DNA from: Bacteroidales bacterium UBA6851
GTDB lineage: Bacteria > Bacteroidota > Bacteroidia > Bacteroidales > UBA932
DNA: 64,000 bases
Reading direction: 5' to 3'
NCBI GenBank assembly: GCA_002451795.1
Contig: DKDJ01000010.1
Span: 62,001 to 126,000 of the forward strand
In this document: in pieces, positions 15,453-23,022 of the stretch
How the letters are laid out: each line of letters opens with the position of its first letter
Position numbering within the stretch: the stretch's first letter is position 1
The notes under the pieces: model-generated
What the model was told of the DNA's origin: nothing
Databases searched by the model: none
Seen by the model: only the letters and a program-made list of their open reading frames with translations
Program-made: the position numbers and the translations under genes

Positions 15453-17567
15453 TTATTCGTCATCTGAAGCCTTGTATCCACTCTTCTCGATAATGTCCTT
15501 GGCCATAGCGGCAGGAACCTCTGCGTAGTGATCAAAGGCCATCGTACTTGTAGCACGACCGGATGACAATGTACGAAGCACAGTCACATATCCGAACTGC
15601 TCAGCAAGAGGAACAAATGCCTTTACTACACGAGCACCGTTAGCGGTAGAATCCATGGCAACAATCTGACCACGACGACGGTTAAGGTCACCGACAATCT
15701 CACCCATGTAGTCTTCAGGTGTGACAACCTCAAGGCTCATGATAGGCTCAAGAAGAACTGGCTTGCACTTAGGGCAGGCATGACGGAAGGCCATGCGAGC
15801 AGCAAGTTCAAATGAGAGCTGATCGGAGTCCACAGGATGGAATGAGCCATCGAGAAGGGTAACCTTAAGAGACTGAACCTCATATCCGGCAAGGACACCG
15901 TTGGCCATAGCCGACTCAAATCCTTTCTGAACGCAAGGAACAAACTCCTTAGGAACGTTACCACCCTTAACCTGATTGTCGAACTGAAGTCCTGTAACAC
16001 CCTCATCAGCAGGGCCGATTTCAACGATAATATCAGCGAACTTACCACGACCACCAGTCTGCTTCTTGAACACCTCGCGATGCTGAGTTGTAGCGGTAAT
16101 AGCTTCCTTGTAGTTAACCTGAGGAGCGCCCTGATTAATCTCAACACCAAACTCACGACGGAGACGGTCTACAATAATATCAAGGTGAAGCTCACCCATA
16201 CCGCTAATTACAGTCTGGCCTGTGTCATGATCTGACTTGACAGTAAATGTAGGATCCTCTTCAGCAAGTTTTGAGAGAGCAATTCCAAGTTTGTCAAGAT
16301 CTTTCTGGGTCTTAGGCTCAACAGCAATACCGATAACCGGATCAGGGAATTCCATTGACTCGAGAGCGAACTTACGGTTCTCCACGCAGATGGTATCACC
16401 AGTACGAAGGTCCTTGAAACCTACAGCTGCGCAGATGTCTCCAGCCTCGACAAAGTCGATAGGATTCTGGTGGTTGGAATGCATCTGATACAGACGTGCA
16501 ACCCTCTCTTTCTTTCCAGAACGAGTATTGAGCACATAAGAACCAGCATCAAGATGTCCAGAATAAACTCTGATATATGCGAGACGACCTACAAAAGGAT
16601 CGGTAGCAATCTTGAACACGAGACCGCAGAACGGCTCGGTTGGAGAAGGCTTGAGATCCACTTCCTCGCCAGTGGTAAGGTCTGTAGCCTTGGTATCACC
16701 AATGTCAAGAGGCGAAGGAAGATACCTCATCACCGCATCAAGAAGGAACTGAACACCCTTGTTCTTGAAAGAAGAGCCGCAGCAAGCAGGAACAATCTGC
16801 ATAGAGATCGTACCCTTGCGAAGAGCAGCGATAATCTCATCTTCAGTGATAGACTCAGGATCCTCAAAATACTTGTCCATCAAGGCCTCATCGCACTCTG
16901 CAGCAGCCTCAACAAGCTTATCCCTCCAGAGAGCGACCTGATCCTGCATGTCAGCAGGAACGTCCTGAATCTGGTAGTTTACAAGTTCTTCTCCGGAATC
17001 GTAAACGATAGCCTTCTTGGCGATAAGGTCGACGATACCTTTAAATTTCTCTTCAGAGCCGATAGGGAGACAGATAGGAACCGCAGTCGCACCAAGCTTG
17101 GTCTTGATCTCCTCAACGCACGCAAGGAAATCAGCGCCTACACGGTCCATCTTATTCACATAGGCAATCTTAGGAACGCCATACTTGTCTGCCTGACGCC
17201 ACACAGTCTCAGACTGAGGCTGAACACGTCCAACTGCACAGAAAGTAGCGACAGTACCATCCAGAACACGGAGCGAACGCTCAACCTCCACAGTGAAGTC
17301 TACGTGACCCGGAGTATCAATCAAGTTAATCTGATAAGTGTCACCATTGTAATGCCAAAATGCTGTAGTGGCAGCAGAAGTAATGGTAATACCACGCTCC
17401 TGCTCCTGAACCATCCAGTCCATCGTTGCGGCACCTTCGTGAACCTCACCAATCTTGTGAGTCTTTCCGGTGTAATAAAGGATTCGCTCGGAAGTTGTAG
17501 TCTTACCGGCATCAATGTGTGCCATGATGCCGATGTTTCTCGTGTACTTAAGATCTCTTTTTGCCAT
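15453..17567 (-). CDS. fusA: Elongation factor G
   Basis: Translocation GTPase, 704 residues, full length. G-domain motifs: AHIDAGKTT (G1) near residues 16-24, RGITITSAATT (G2), DTPGHVDF (G3), NKMD (G4). Domain IV/V sequence follows, with DIIVDRLRREFGVEINQGAP and a C-terminal FDHYAEVPAAMAKDII. Third gene of the str operon, 13 nt after rpsG. Confidence 0.97.
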   Translation of the reverse strand: MAKRDLKYTRNIGIMAHIDAGKTTTSERILYYTGKTHKIGEVHEGAATMDWMVQEQERGITITSAATTAFWHYNGDTYQINLIDTPGHVDFTVEVERSLRVLDGTVATFCAVGRVQPQSETVWRQADKYGVPKIAYVNKMDRVGADFLACVEEIKTKLGATAVPICLPIGSEEKFKGIVDLIAKKAIVYDSGEELVNYQIQDVPADMQDQVALWRDKLVEAAAECDEALMDKYFEDPESITEDEIIAALRKGTISMQIVPACCGSSFKNKGVQFLLDAVMRYLPSPLDIGDTKATDLTTGEEVDLKPSPTEPFCGLVFKIATDPFVGRLAYIRVYSGHLDAGSYVLNTRSGKKERVARLYQMHSNHQNPIDFVEAGDICAAVGFKDLRTGDTICVENRKFALESMEFPDPVIGIAVEPKTQKDLDKLGIALSKLAEEDPTFTVKSDHDTGQTVISGMGELHLDIIVDRLRREFGVEINQGAPQVNYKEAITATTQHREVFKKQTGGRGKFADIIVEIGPADEGVTGLQFDNQVKGGNVPKEFVPCVQKGFESAMANGVLAGYEVQSLKVTLLDGSFHPVDSDQLSFELAARMAFRHACPKCKPVLLEPIMSLEVVTPEDYMGEIVGDLNRRRGQIVAMDSTANGARVVKAFVPLAEQFGYVTVLRTLSSGRATSTMAFDHYAEVPAAMAKDIIEKSGYKASDDE

Positions 17568-17580
17568 CTGTCACCTTCAA

Positions 17581-18057
17581 CTAAAACCTGAAGTGTGCAA
17601 AAGCCTTGTTGGCCTCTGCCATCTTGTGCATATCCTCTTTACGCTTATATGCACCACCTTCATTGTTATACGCTGCAATAATTTCAGCACAAAGTTTCTC
17701 TGCCATAGAGTGGCCGGAACGCTTGCGGGCGAAGTTGATCATATTCTTCATAGAAAGTGAAATCTTCCTCTCCGGGCGCAACTCAGTAGGCACCTGGAAG
17801 TTGGCACCACCGATACGACGTGACTTAACCTCAATCTGAGGGGTCACATTCTCGAGAGCCTTCCTCCATATATCTAATGGAGCCTTGTCGGAATCTTTCA
17901 TCTTCTCGCCTACCATATCAATGGCATCGTAAAAAATAGAATACGCGATACTCTTCTTCCCCTGCAACATAAGATTGTTCACGAAACGAGTAACCTGTGT
18001 GTCGTGAAACTTAGGATCAGGAAGTAGAATCCTCTTCTTAGGCTTTGCTTTTCTCAT
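17581..18057 (-). CDS. rpsG: 30S ribosomal protein S7
   Basis: 16S rRNA 3'-domain assembly protein, 158 residues. Typical blocks: MRKAKPKKRILLPDPKFHD, VTRFVNNLMLQGKKSIAYSI, VKSRRIGGANFQVPTEL and a C-terminal KMAEANKAFAHFRF. Sits between rpsL and fusA with short gaps. Confidence 0.97.
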   Translation of the reverse strand: MRKAKPKKRILLPDPKFHDTQVTRFVNNLMLQGKKSIAYSIFYDAIDMVGEKMKDSDKAPLDIWRKALENVTPQIEVKSRRIGGANFQVPTELRPERKISLSMKNMINFARKRSGHSMAEKLCAEIIAAYNNEGGAYKRKEDMHKMAEANKAFAHFRF

Positions 18058-18093
18058 TACAAATAGAAATTAATAATTAAAACCATCCTTCAA

Positions 18094-18465
18094 TTACTTT
18101 GGTCTCTTAGCGCCGTAGAGAGAACGTGACTGAGTACGTCCTTCAACACCAGCTGTATCCAAAGCTCCTCTAAGGATGTGGTAACGTACACCTGGAAGGT
18201 CCTTTACACGTCCACCACGCACAAGCACGATTGAGTGCTCCTGCAGGTTGTGTCCCTCGCCAGGGATGTAAGCATTGACCTCTTTTGCATTGGAAAGGCG
18301 CACACGGGCAACCTTACGCATAGCGGAGTTAGGTTTCTTAGGGGTAGTAGTATATACCCTAAGGCAAACGCCGCGCTTCTGAGGGCAAGCATCCAACGCA
18401 CGAGATTTTGACTTAACCTCAATAACCTCGCGTCCTTTGCGAACTAATTGTTGAATTGTTGGCAT
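18094..18465 (-). CDS. rpsL: 30S ribosomal protein S12
   Basis: Decoding-site protein, 123 residues. It starts MPTIQQLVRKGREV and has the conserved TTPKKPNSAMRKVARV and GEGHNLQEHSIVLVRGGRVKDLPGVRYH. The lysines at the classic streptomycin-resistance positions (KKPNS and GGRVKDLPG) are the wild-type residues. First gene of the leftward str operon. Confidence 0.97.
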   Translation of the reverse strand: MPTIQQLVRKGREVIEVKSKSRALDACPQKRGVCLRVYTTTPKKPNSAMRKVARVRLSNAKEVNAYIPGEGHNLQEHSIVLVRGGRVKDLPGVRYHILRGALDTAGVEGRTQSRSLYGAKRPK

Positions 18466-18490
18466 AAATGGTTGTTAACAAATAAATTAT

Positions 18491-18515
18491 AAAAGCCCCC
18501 AATAGTTTGGGGGCT
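18491..18515 (-). terminator. Terminator for the TPR/OmpA-like lipoprotein gene
   Basis: On the minus strand AGCCCCCAAACTATTGGGGGCTTTT, a GC-rich stem with a short T-run, lies between the lipoprotein stop and the rpsL start. It insulates the str operon from the upstream gene. Confidence 0.75.
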
Positions 18516-18563
18516 GCAAATATACGAATAATTAAATGATTTACAAAATGTTTTTCATTCTTC

Positions 18564-20198
18564 CTATCTGAAATCTGCAAACTCTACGTCCTTCTCAGCC
18601 TTCTCCTTCATCTTACCAGTCTTAGCAAGATACTTCTCAACATCGGAAGAGTTGCCACGACGTGCAGCGATGATAGCGCGAAGATAGTTGCTCCTTGCGC
18701 AGTTGCAAGTAATGCTCTTCTCTGCCTTATCAAGCTGATTAGTAAGGATGTAAGCAACAGCAAGGTTATGACTGCCAGTACCCTCAAGGTTCTTAACGGC
18801 TGAAGCGTAGTCACCCTTAAGAATGTCAATAGAACCAAGATTAGCTTTAGCCTCTGTAGTTCCGGCTTTGCGGAAGAGGTCTGCTGCAGCATCAAGATTA
18901 CCCTTGCGAAGTTCACATACACCAAGAGCATTGGTAACATCAGCATCAACCTTGCTCACCTTCTTAAGATAAGCGGCAGCCTGATCGGTCTTTCCGGCAT
19001 TGAGGCTCAGGACAGCAAGGTTGAACTGTGCTCTGTCAGAGCCAAACTTAGAAACGGCCATCTTGTAAAGCTCTGCCTTGCGATCAGCGCTTGTAGTGAT
19101 AGAGGCAACTCTAAGAAGGCCTTCCTCGTCAAGTACATCAACGGCCTTGTCTGCGAGTTCCTTAAGCTCTTCATCACTGAAATTCTTGTAATCTACCTCA
19201 GCAATGAAGCGAGCACGACGAAGCTCAGGGAAGACATTCTTGTTGATCTCAGTATAGACCTTTGACATATTTCTGATCTCACTCTCACGAACAGCAGGAT
19301 CGCTATACATAGAGAGGACGCGAAGGATAAGTTCCTTATCCTCAATATTGGAGTTCTGGACAGCCTCTTTGAAACCATCCCAGTCCTGACCCATACTCTT
19401 AACCTGAATATCATCGGTCTTCATACCTCCAGTCACCTTATCCCATGCCTTCTTGGCGGACTCGGCACGCTTGTCAGAAAGTTTGGCGTTATACTCCTGA
19501 CCACCCTCTGGAGAAGCATAAGCAACGACCTTTGTACCTTTAACTGTGTACCTCGGATCAGCAGCAATCTCTTCAAGAGCAGCCTGAAGTTCCTTCACTG
19601 AAGCAGAACGAAGCTCACTCTTCTTAATGGTAGCAGAATTGTAGTCATACATAACCTGACCCTCAGCACTCTCGCTGATAACCTCTTTGTAGGCGTCCTT
19701 CTTGAAACTATACTCTCCATCAGTTTCAGCCCACAACTGAGTAACATTGCAGCCGTCAGCTACCTTGATGGCAGGTATCTCAATAGGTTTACCCTTATAA
19801 TATGCTACACTCCTAAGTTCAAGATAAGACTTCTCCACTCCAGAAACATAATCAAAAGACACCTTCTCAGTAACACTGTTGTCTACGTCAGAGGCAATTA
19901 CGCGATAGTTGTCCTTAACTTTCTCGCCCTGATAGGTAAAAGTCTTTCCAACCTGCTCTCCACCCTCATATACAAGGACAGGGGTTACCTCCATAATAGC
20001 TGAAGGGTGAAAGTATTTTGCCGGAAATGTAACAGTAATATCGGCCGGAATCTTGTCACCGACAAGAGCCAACACCTCGGGATTTGAAGATATGGTAATC
20101 TTCTCGGCCATCTTCATCTGCTGAGCCCTTGAAGCGGAGCAAGAAGCGAAAGCCACTACCATGGCGCAGAGCGCCAAAAAACCAGTAATTCTTTTCAT
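18564..20198 (-). CDS. Outer-membrane lipoprotein with OmpA-like region and TPR repeats
   Basis: A 544-residue protein. The N-terminus MKRITGFLALCAMVVAFASC is a lipoprotein signal with the cysteine at 20. Residues 25-175 are beta-rich. An OmpA-like segment around 185-340 has KGTKVVAYASPEGGQEYNAKLSDKRAE. The C-terminal half holds tetratricopeptide repeats (GKTDQAAAYLKKVSKVD; GNLDAAADLFRKAG; KGDYASAVKNLEGTG). The OmpA-like part resembles residues 60-200 of the DUF3575 fimbrial protein near 56 kb. Probably periplasmic/outer-membrane scaffolding that may touch peptidoglycan; precise role unknown. It is divergent from the sigma-54 activator gene. Confidence 0.82.
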   Translation of the reverse strand: MKRITGFLALCAMVVAFASCSASRAQQMKMAEKITISSNPEVLALVGDKIPADITVTFPAKYFHPSAIMEVTPVLVYEGGEQVGKTFTYQGEKVKDNYRVIASDVDNSVTEKVSFDYVSGVEKSYLELRSVAYYKGKPIEIPAIKVADGCNVTQLWAETDGEYSFKKDAYKEVISESAEGQVMYDYNSATIKKSELRSASVKELQAALEEIAADPRYTVKGTKVVAYASPEGGQEYNAKLSDKRAESAKKAWDKVTGGMKTDDIQVKSMGQDWDGFKEAVQNSNIEDKELILRVLSMYSDPAVRESEIRNMSKVYTEINKNVFPELRRARFIAEVDYKNFSDEELKELADKAVDVLDEEGLLRVASITTSADRKAELYKMAVSKFGSDRAQFNLAVLSLNAGKTDQAAAYLKKVSKVDADVTNALGVCELRKGNLDAAADLFRKAGTTEAKANLGSIDILKGDYASAVKNLEGTGSHNLAVAYILTNQLDKAEKSITCNCARSNYLRAIIAARRGNSSDVEKYLAKTGKMKEKAEKDVEFADFR

Positions 20199-20244
20199 AT
20201 TCTAATAAATTAGATAATACACGGCAAAAATAAATAATTTTCCG

Positions 20245-20252
20245 TAACTTTG
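20245..20252 (+). promoter_or_regulatory. -7 box abutting the sigma-54 activator start
   Basis: TAACTTTG lies only 6 nt upstream of the ATG at 20259. If used, transcription would begin about at the start codon, giving a leaderless or nearly leaderless message. No clear -33 box is seen. Confidence 0.35.
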
Positions 20253-20258
20253 CCATAT

Positions 20259-21479
20259 ATGGACCTGCAGGATTTACAAAGATTAAAAAATAAATTTGAC
20301 ATCATCGGTAACGACGCATCGTTAAATCACGCTATTGAGACCGCGATTGCCGTGGCTCCCACCGACCTCGCAGTACTTGTAACTGGGGAGAGCGGAGTCG
20401 GTAAAGACGTCATTCCGAGAATAATACATCAGAATAGCCGTAGAAGAACCGGCAGGTACCTCGCAGTAAACTGTGGAGCCATCCCAGAAGGTACCATCAA
20501 TGCGGAACTTTTCGGACATGAGAAAGGGGCTTTCACTGGAGCGATAGGAGAAAGAAAGGGATATTTTGAGGAAGCCGATGGTGGCACGCTATTCCTCGAT
20601 GAGATAGGAGAGCTCCCGAAGGAGACTCAAGCTCTGCTATTGAGAGTGCTTCAGAACGGAGAATACCTTAAAGTCGGTTCTTCGAAAGTCGAGAAGACAG
20701 ATGTCAGGGTAATAGCCGCCACAAACGTCAATCTTGCTTACGCGGTGGCCACCGGGAAATTTAGAGAAGACCTATATTATAGGTTATCAGGAATTCAGAT
20801 AAAGGTACCAGCGCTTAGAGATAGAAATAAAGACGACCAATATCTGCTATTCAGGAAGTTCTCATCTGACTTTGCAGAGAAATACAATCTCTGCAAGATT
20901 AGTCTCAGTCACGATGCCATATCAGCGCTCACCTCATACAGGTGGCCCGGCAACATTAGACAGCTCAAGAACGTAGCCGAGACCGTCACGGCCCTGGAAT
21001 CTAAGCCTATGAGCCCTGGCCAGGAAAGGATAGAAATAGGAGTCGAAAGGCTTGAAGAGTATATCCCGAAAGAGCAGGGTTCGCTCATGGTAGCGGAAGA
21101 TAGCGGCGCTTCCGGAGGCATGAGCAGTAGCGAAAAGGAGCAGATTGTCAAGGCATTCTACCTTCTCAAGCAGGAGGTTGACATGCTCAAGGAGAAATTG
21201 GAAAGTCTGTCAGAGTCAGGCACTTCACCTAGGCACGATGCTGATGCCCCTAGACTCATCGCTGACTTTGATAAAGAGGCGACCAGCCTGCATAAAAAAA
21301 CAGATGCCCCGCAAGAGCATGAAGAATTTCCGTCAGCGACTTCTATGGAAGAAGCCAACGATCTTCTTATCAAAAGGTGCCTTGCCAAACACGACGGAAA
21401 AGTCAAGCCAGCCGCGGAAGAACTCGGCATATCAGAGAGGACAATATACCGGAAGCTGGCCAAAATGAAAATGAAATGA
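20259..21479 (+). CDS. Sigma-54-dependent transcriptional activator
   Basis: AAA+ enhancer-binding protein, 406 residues. It has Walker A VTGESGVGKDVI near residues 43-54, the sigma-54-contacting GAFTGA loop near residue 91, Walker B GTLFLDEIGEL, and WPGNIRQLKN. The C-terminal helix-turn-helix (KPAAEELGISERTIYRKLAKM) is Fis-like. No receiver or sensory domain precedes the AAA+ domain, so activity must be controlled by abundance or a partner. I use ATG 20259; an in-frame TTG lies 9 nt upstream. Followed by lptE with a 4-nt ATGA overlap. Confidence 0.92.
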   Translation: MDLQDLQRLKNKFDIIGNDASLNHAIETAIAVAPTDLAVLVTGESGVGKDVIPRIIHQNSRRRTGRYLAVNCGAIPEGTINAELFGHEKGAFTGAIGERKGYFEEADGGTLFLDEIGELPKETQALLLRVLQNGEYLKVGSSKVEKTDVRVIAATNVNLAYAVATGKFREDLYYRLSGIQIKVPALRDRNKDDQYLLFRKFSSDFAEKYNLCKISLSHDAISALTSYRWPGNIRQLKNVAETVTALESKPMSPGQERIEIGVERLEEYIPKEQGSLMVAEDSGASGGMSSSEKEQIVKAFYLLKQEVDMLKEKLESLSESGTSPRHDADAPRLIADFDKEATSLHKKTDAPQEHEEFPSATSMEEANDLLIKRCLAKHDGKVKPAAEELGISERTIYRKLAKMKMK

Positions 21480-21976
21480 GGAAGTGGATTGGAATAATCA
21501 TAGCCACACTCATTGTGTGTTCTTGTGGCATATATTCATTTTCAGGCACATCCATACAACCTGATGTCACTACTGTGTCCATTGACCTATTCGAGTACAA
21601 AGCTCTCAAGGTCAATCCGACTCTTAGCAACGACCTCACAGAGGGGCTAAAGACCAAATTCAGACAGATGACCAGGCTCGAGCAGGTAGAAGAGGACGCA
21701 GATCTGGAAATAACTGGAGAGGTAACTGGATACGCCATAAGCTCATCGTCTATCACCGCCGACGAAGTTGCAGCAAGCAACAAACTGACTATCACGGTAA
21801 AAGCATCATTTGCCAACCGGAAATACCCGGAAGATGACTTTACTGATAAGTCATTCTCCGGATATGCAGAATATGACTCCAACCAGACTTTCGAATCGGT
21901 GGAAGCCACACTCACTGCGGAGATTGTAGAAAAGATCGTGGACGACATCTTCAATGCAAGCGTGGCCCAATGGTAA
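21476..21976 (+). CDS. lptE: LptE-like outer-membrane LPS assembly lipoprotein
   Basis: A 166-residue lipoprotein (MRKWIGIIIATLIVCSC, Cys at 17) with the short Bacteroidota LptE pattern: CGIYSFSGTSIQPDVTTVSIDLF, then a two-layer alpha/beta fold and a C-terminal amphipathic helix EIVEKIVDDIFNASV. LptE partners LptD in placing LPS in the outer leaflet. Gene order activator-lptE-TPR-secG is familiar in Bacteroidales and supports the call. It overlaps both neighbours (ATGA before, 7 nt after), implying coupled translation. Confidence 0.85.
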   Translation: MRKWIGIIIATLIVCSCGIYSFSGTSIQPDVTTVSIDLFEYKALKVNPTLSNDLTEGLKTKFRQMTRLEQVEEDADLEITGEVTGYAISSSSITADEVAASNKLTITVKASFANRKYPEDDFTDKSFSGYAEYDSNQTFESVEATLTAEIVEKIVDDIFNASVAQW

Positions 21977-22554
21977 AAAAGCTTGACATACACAGCCTTA
22001 ATTCAGAAGAGTTGCGTGGCATCATAGAGCTATATCCGTGGTATGCCGGCGGTCGCATGGAGTACTTTCTGAGGATGAAAGAACTCGGAGCGGCAGCAGA
22101 AAGCATAGCGGAGCAAACAGCTCTGTACATGCCATCCAGAAAAAAAATAAGAGATCTATCTATAAAGAAGGACAGAGCCGACTGCTCTGATACCAATGCG
22201 CATCTACTTGTCAGCAGCATAATTGAGCCAGAGCCTAAAGAAAAAGTACGTGTGGTATATGCCGTAGCTGGTGGAGACTATTTCTCTCAAGCCCAATACA
22301 ACGAAGTGAAAGAGGAATCAGATAGCATATTCTCACGATTTGCATCCAAAGCAAGAGAAGAGGGATATAAAGATATTCCAGAATCAGAACAGAACGATTT
22401 CTGCACCGAAACTCTTGCCAAAATCTACCTCGAGCAGGACTATATTGACCAGGCAATAGACATTTATTCCAAACTAATCTTGCGTTATCCGGAAAAAAGT
22501 GTTTACTTTGCATCCCTTATTGAAGAAATAAAACAAAAAAAAGATAACAGATGA
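21970..22554 (+). CDS. Conserved TPR-like protein between lptE and secG
   Basis: A 194-residue protein with no signal peptide. The N-terminal half (EELRGIIELYPWYAGGRMEYFLRMKEL) is helical. The C-terminal part has one tetratricopeptide-like hairpin (ETLAKIYLEQDYIDQAIDIYSKLILRYPEKSVYF). Its position in a tight lptE-secG cluster is known from other Bacteroidales, but I know no function. Both ends overlap neighbours. Confidence 0.7.
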   Translation: MVKKLDIHSLNSEELRGIIELYPWYAGGRMEYFLRMKELGAAAESIAEQTALYMPSRKKIRDLSIKKDRADCSDTNAHLLVSSIIEPEPKEKVRVVYAVAGGDYFSQAQYNEVKEESDSIFSRFASKAREEGYKDIPESEQNDFCTETLAKIYLEQDYIDQAIDIYSKLILRYPEKSVYFASLIEEIKQKKDNR

Positions 22555-22901
22555 ACGTAGTATTTATCATTCTGACCGTACTCATCGTCATTGCGGCGAT
22601 TTTGCTTATCGGCGTGGTGCTGCTTCAAAACAGTAAAGGAGATGGTATGGCGAGCAATTTCGTAGCAGGAAATCAGACATTCGGTGTACGTCAGACTGCT
22701 GATATCCTCGAGAAGATCACATGGGGATTGGTAGCATTTATCCTTGTTGTTTCCATCGTTGCATCATTCACCACAGGTTCCAAGAAGACTGGTATCGACA
22801 TCACCAACAAGATTGAGAACGCTGCAAGTACCGAGCAGCCAGCTTTCCCTACTGCTCCTATTCAGCAGGACGCTCCTACAACAGAGAATAACGCAGAATA
22901 A
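22551..22901 (+). CDS. secG: Protein translocase subunit SecG
   Basis: Inner-membrane component of the SecYEG channel. The 116 residues have two transmembrane segments (about 3-25, IILTVLIVIAAILLIGVVLL, and 53-75, ITWGLVAFILVVSIVASF) joined by QNSKGDGMASNFVAGNQ, the typical SecG loop. The Q/P/T-rich C-terminal tail is common in Bacteroidota. Its ATG overlaps the previous stop (ATGA). Confidence 0.93.
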   Translation: MNVVFIILTVLIVIAAILLIGVVLLQNSKGDGMASNFVAGNQTFGVRQTADILEKITWGLVAFILVVSIVASFTTGSKKTGIDITNKIENAASTEQPAFPTAPIQQDAPTTENNAE

Positions 22902-22939
22902 TTCTTTTACTGACAATTTGTCAGTGGAATATAATTTGA

Positions 22940-22955
22940 ACCGACAATCGTCGGT
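22940..22955 (+). promoter_or_regulatory. Hairpin between secG and clpB
   Basis: ACCGAC-AATC-GTCGGT is a perfect 6-bp stem. The following sequence (GGTCCGGCGGTT) can compete with it through AACCG pairing. It may be a weak terminator or an attenuator in the clpB leader. No conserved element was recognised. Confidence 0.35.
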
Positions 22956-23022
22956 CCCGCAAAGGTCCGGCGGTTGTTTGTTACTTATTGCCGGAGCCAT
23001 AGCGGAAAAAGGAGAATAAAAT

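Noticed and set aside
16470..17591. A 373-codon open frame antisense to fusA
   Set aside because: It is a mirror of the highly biased fusA codons; no start signal, no recognisable motif, and fusA is certain.
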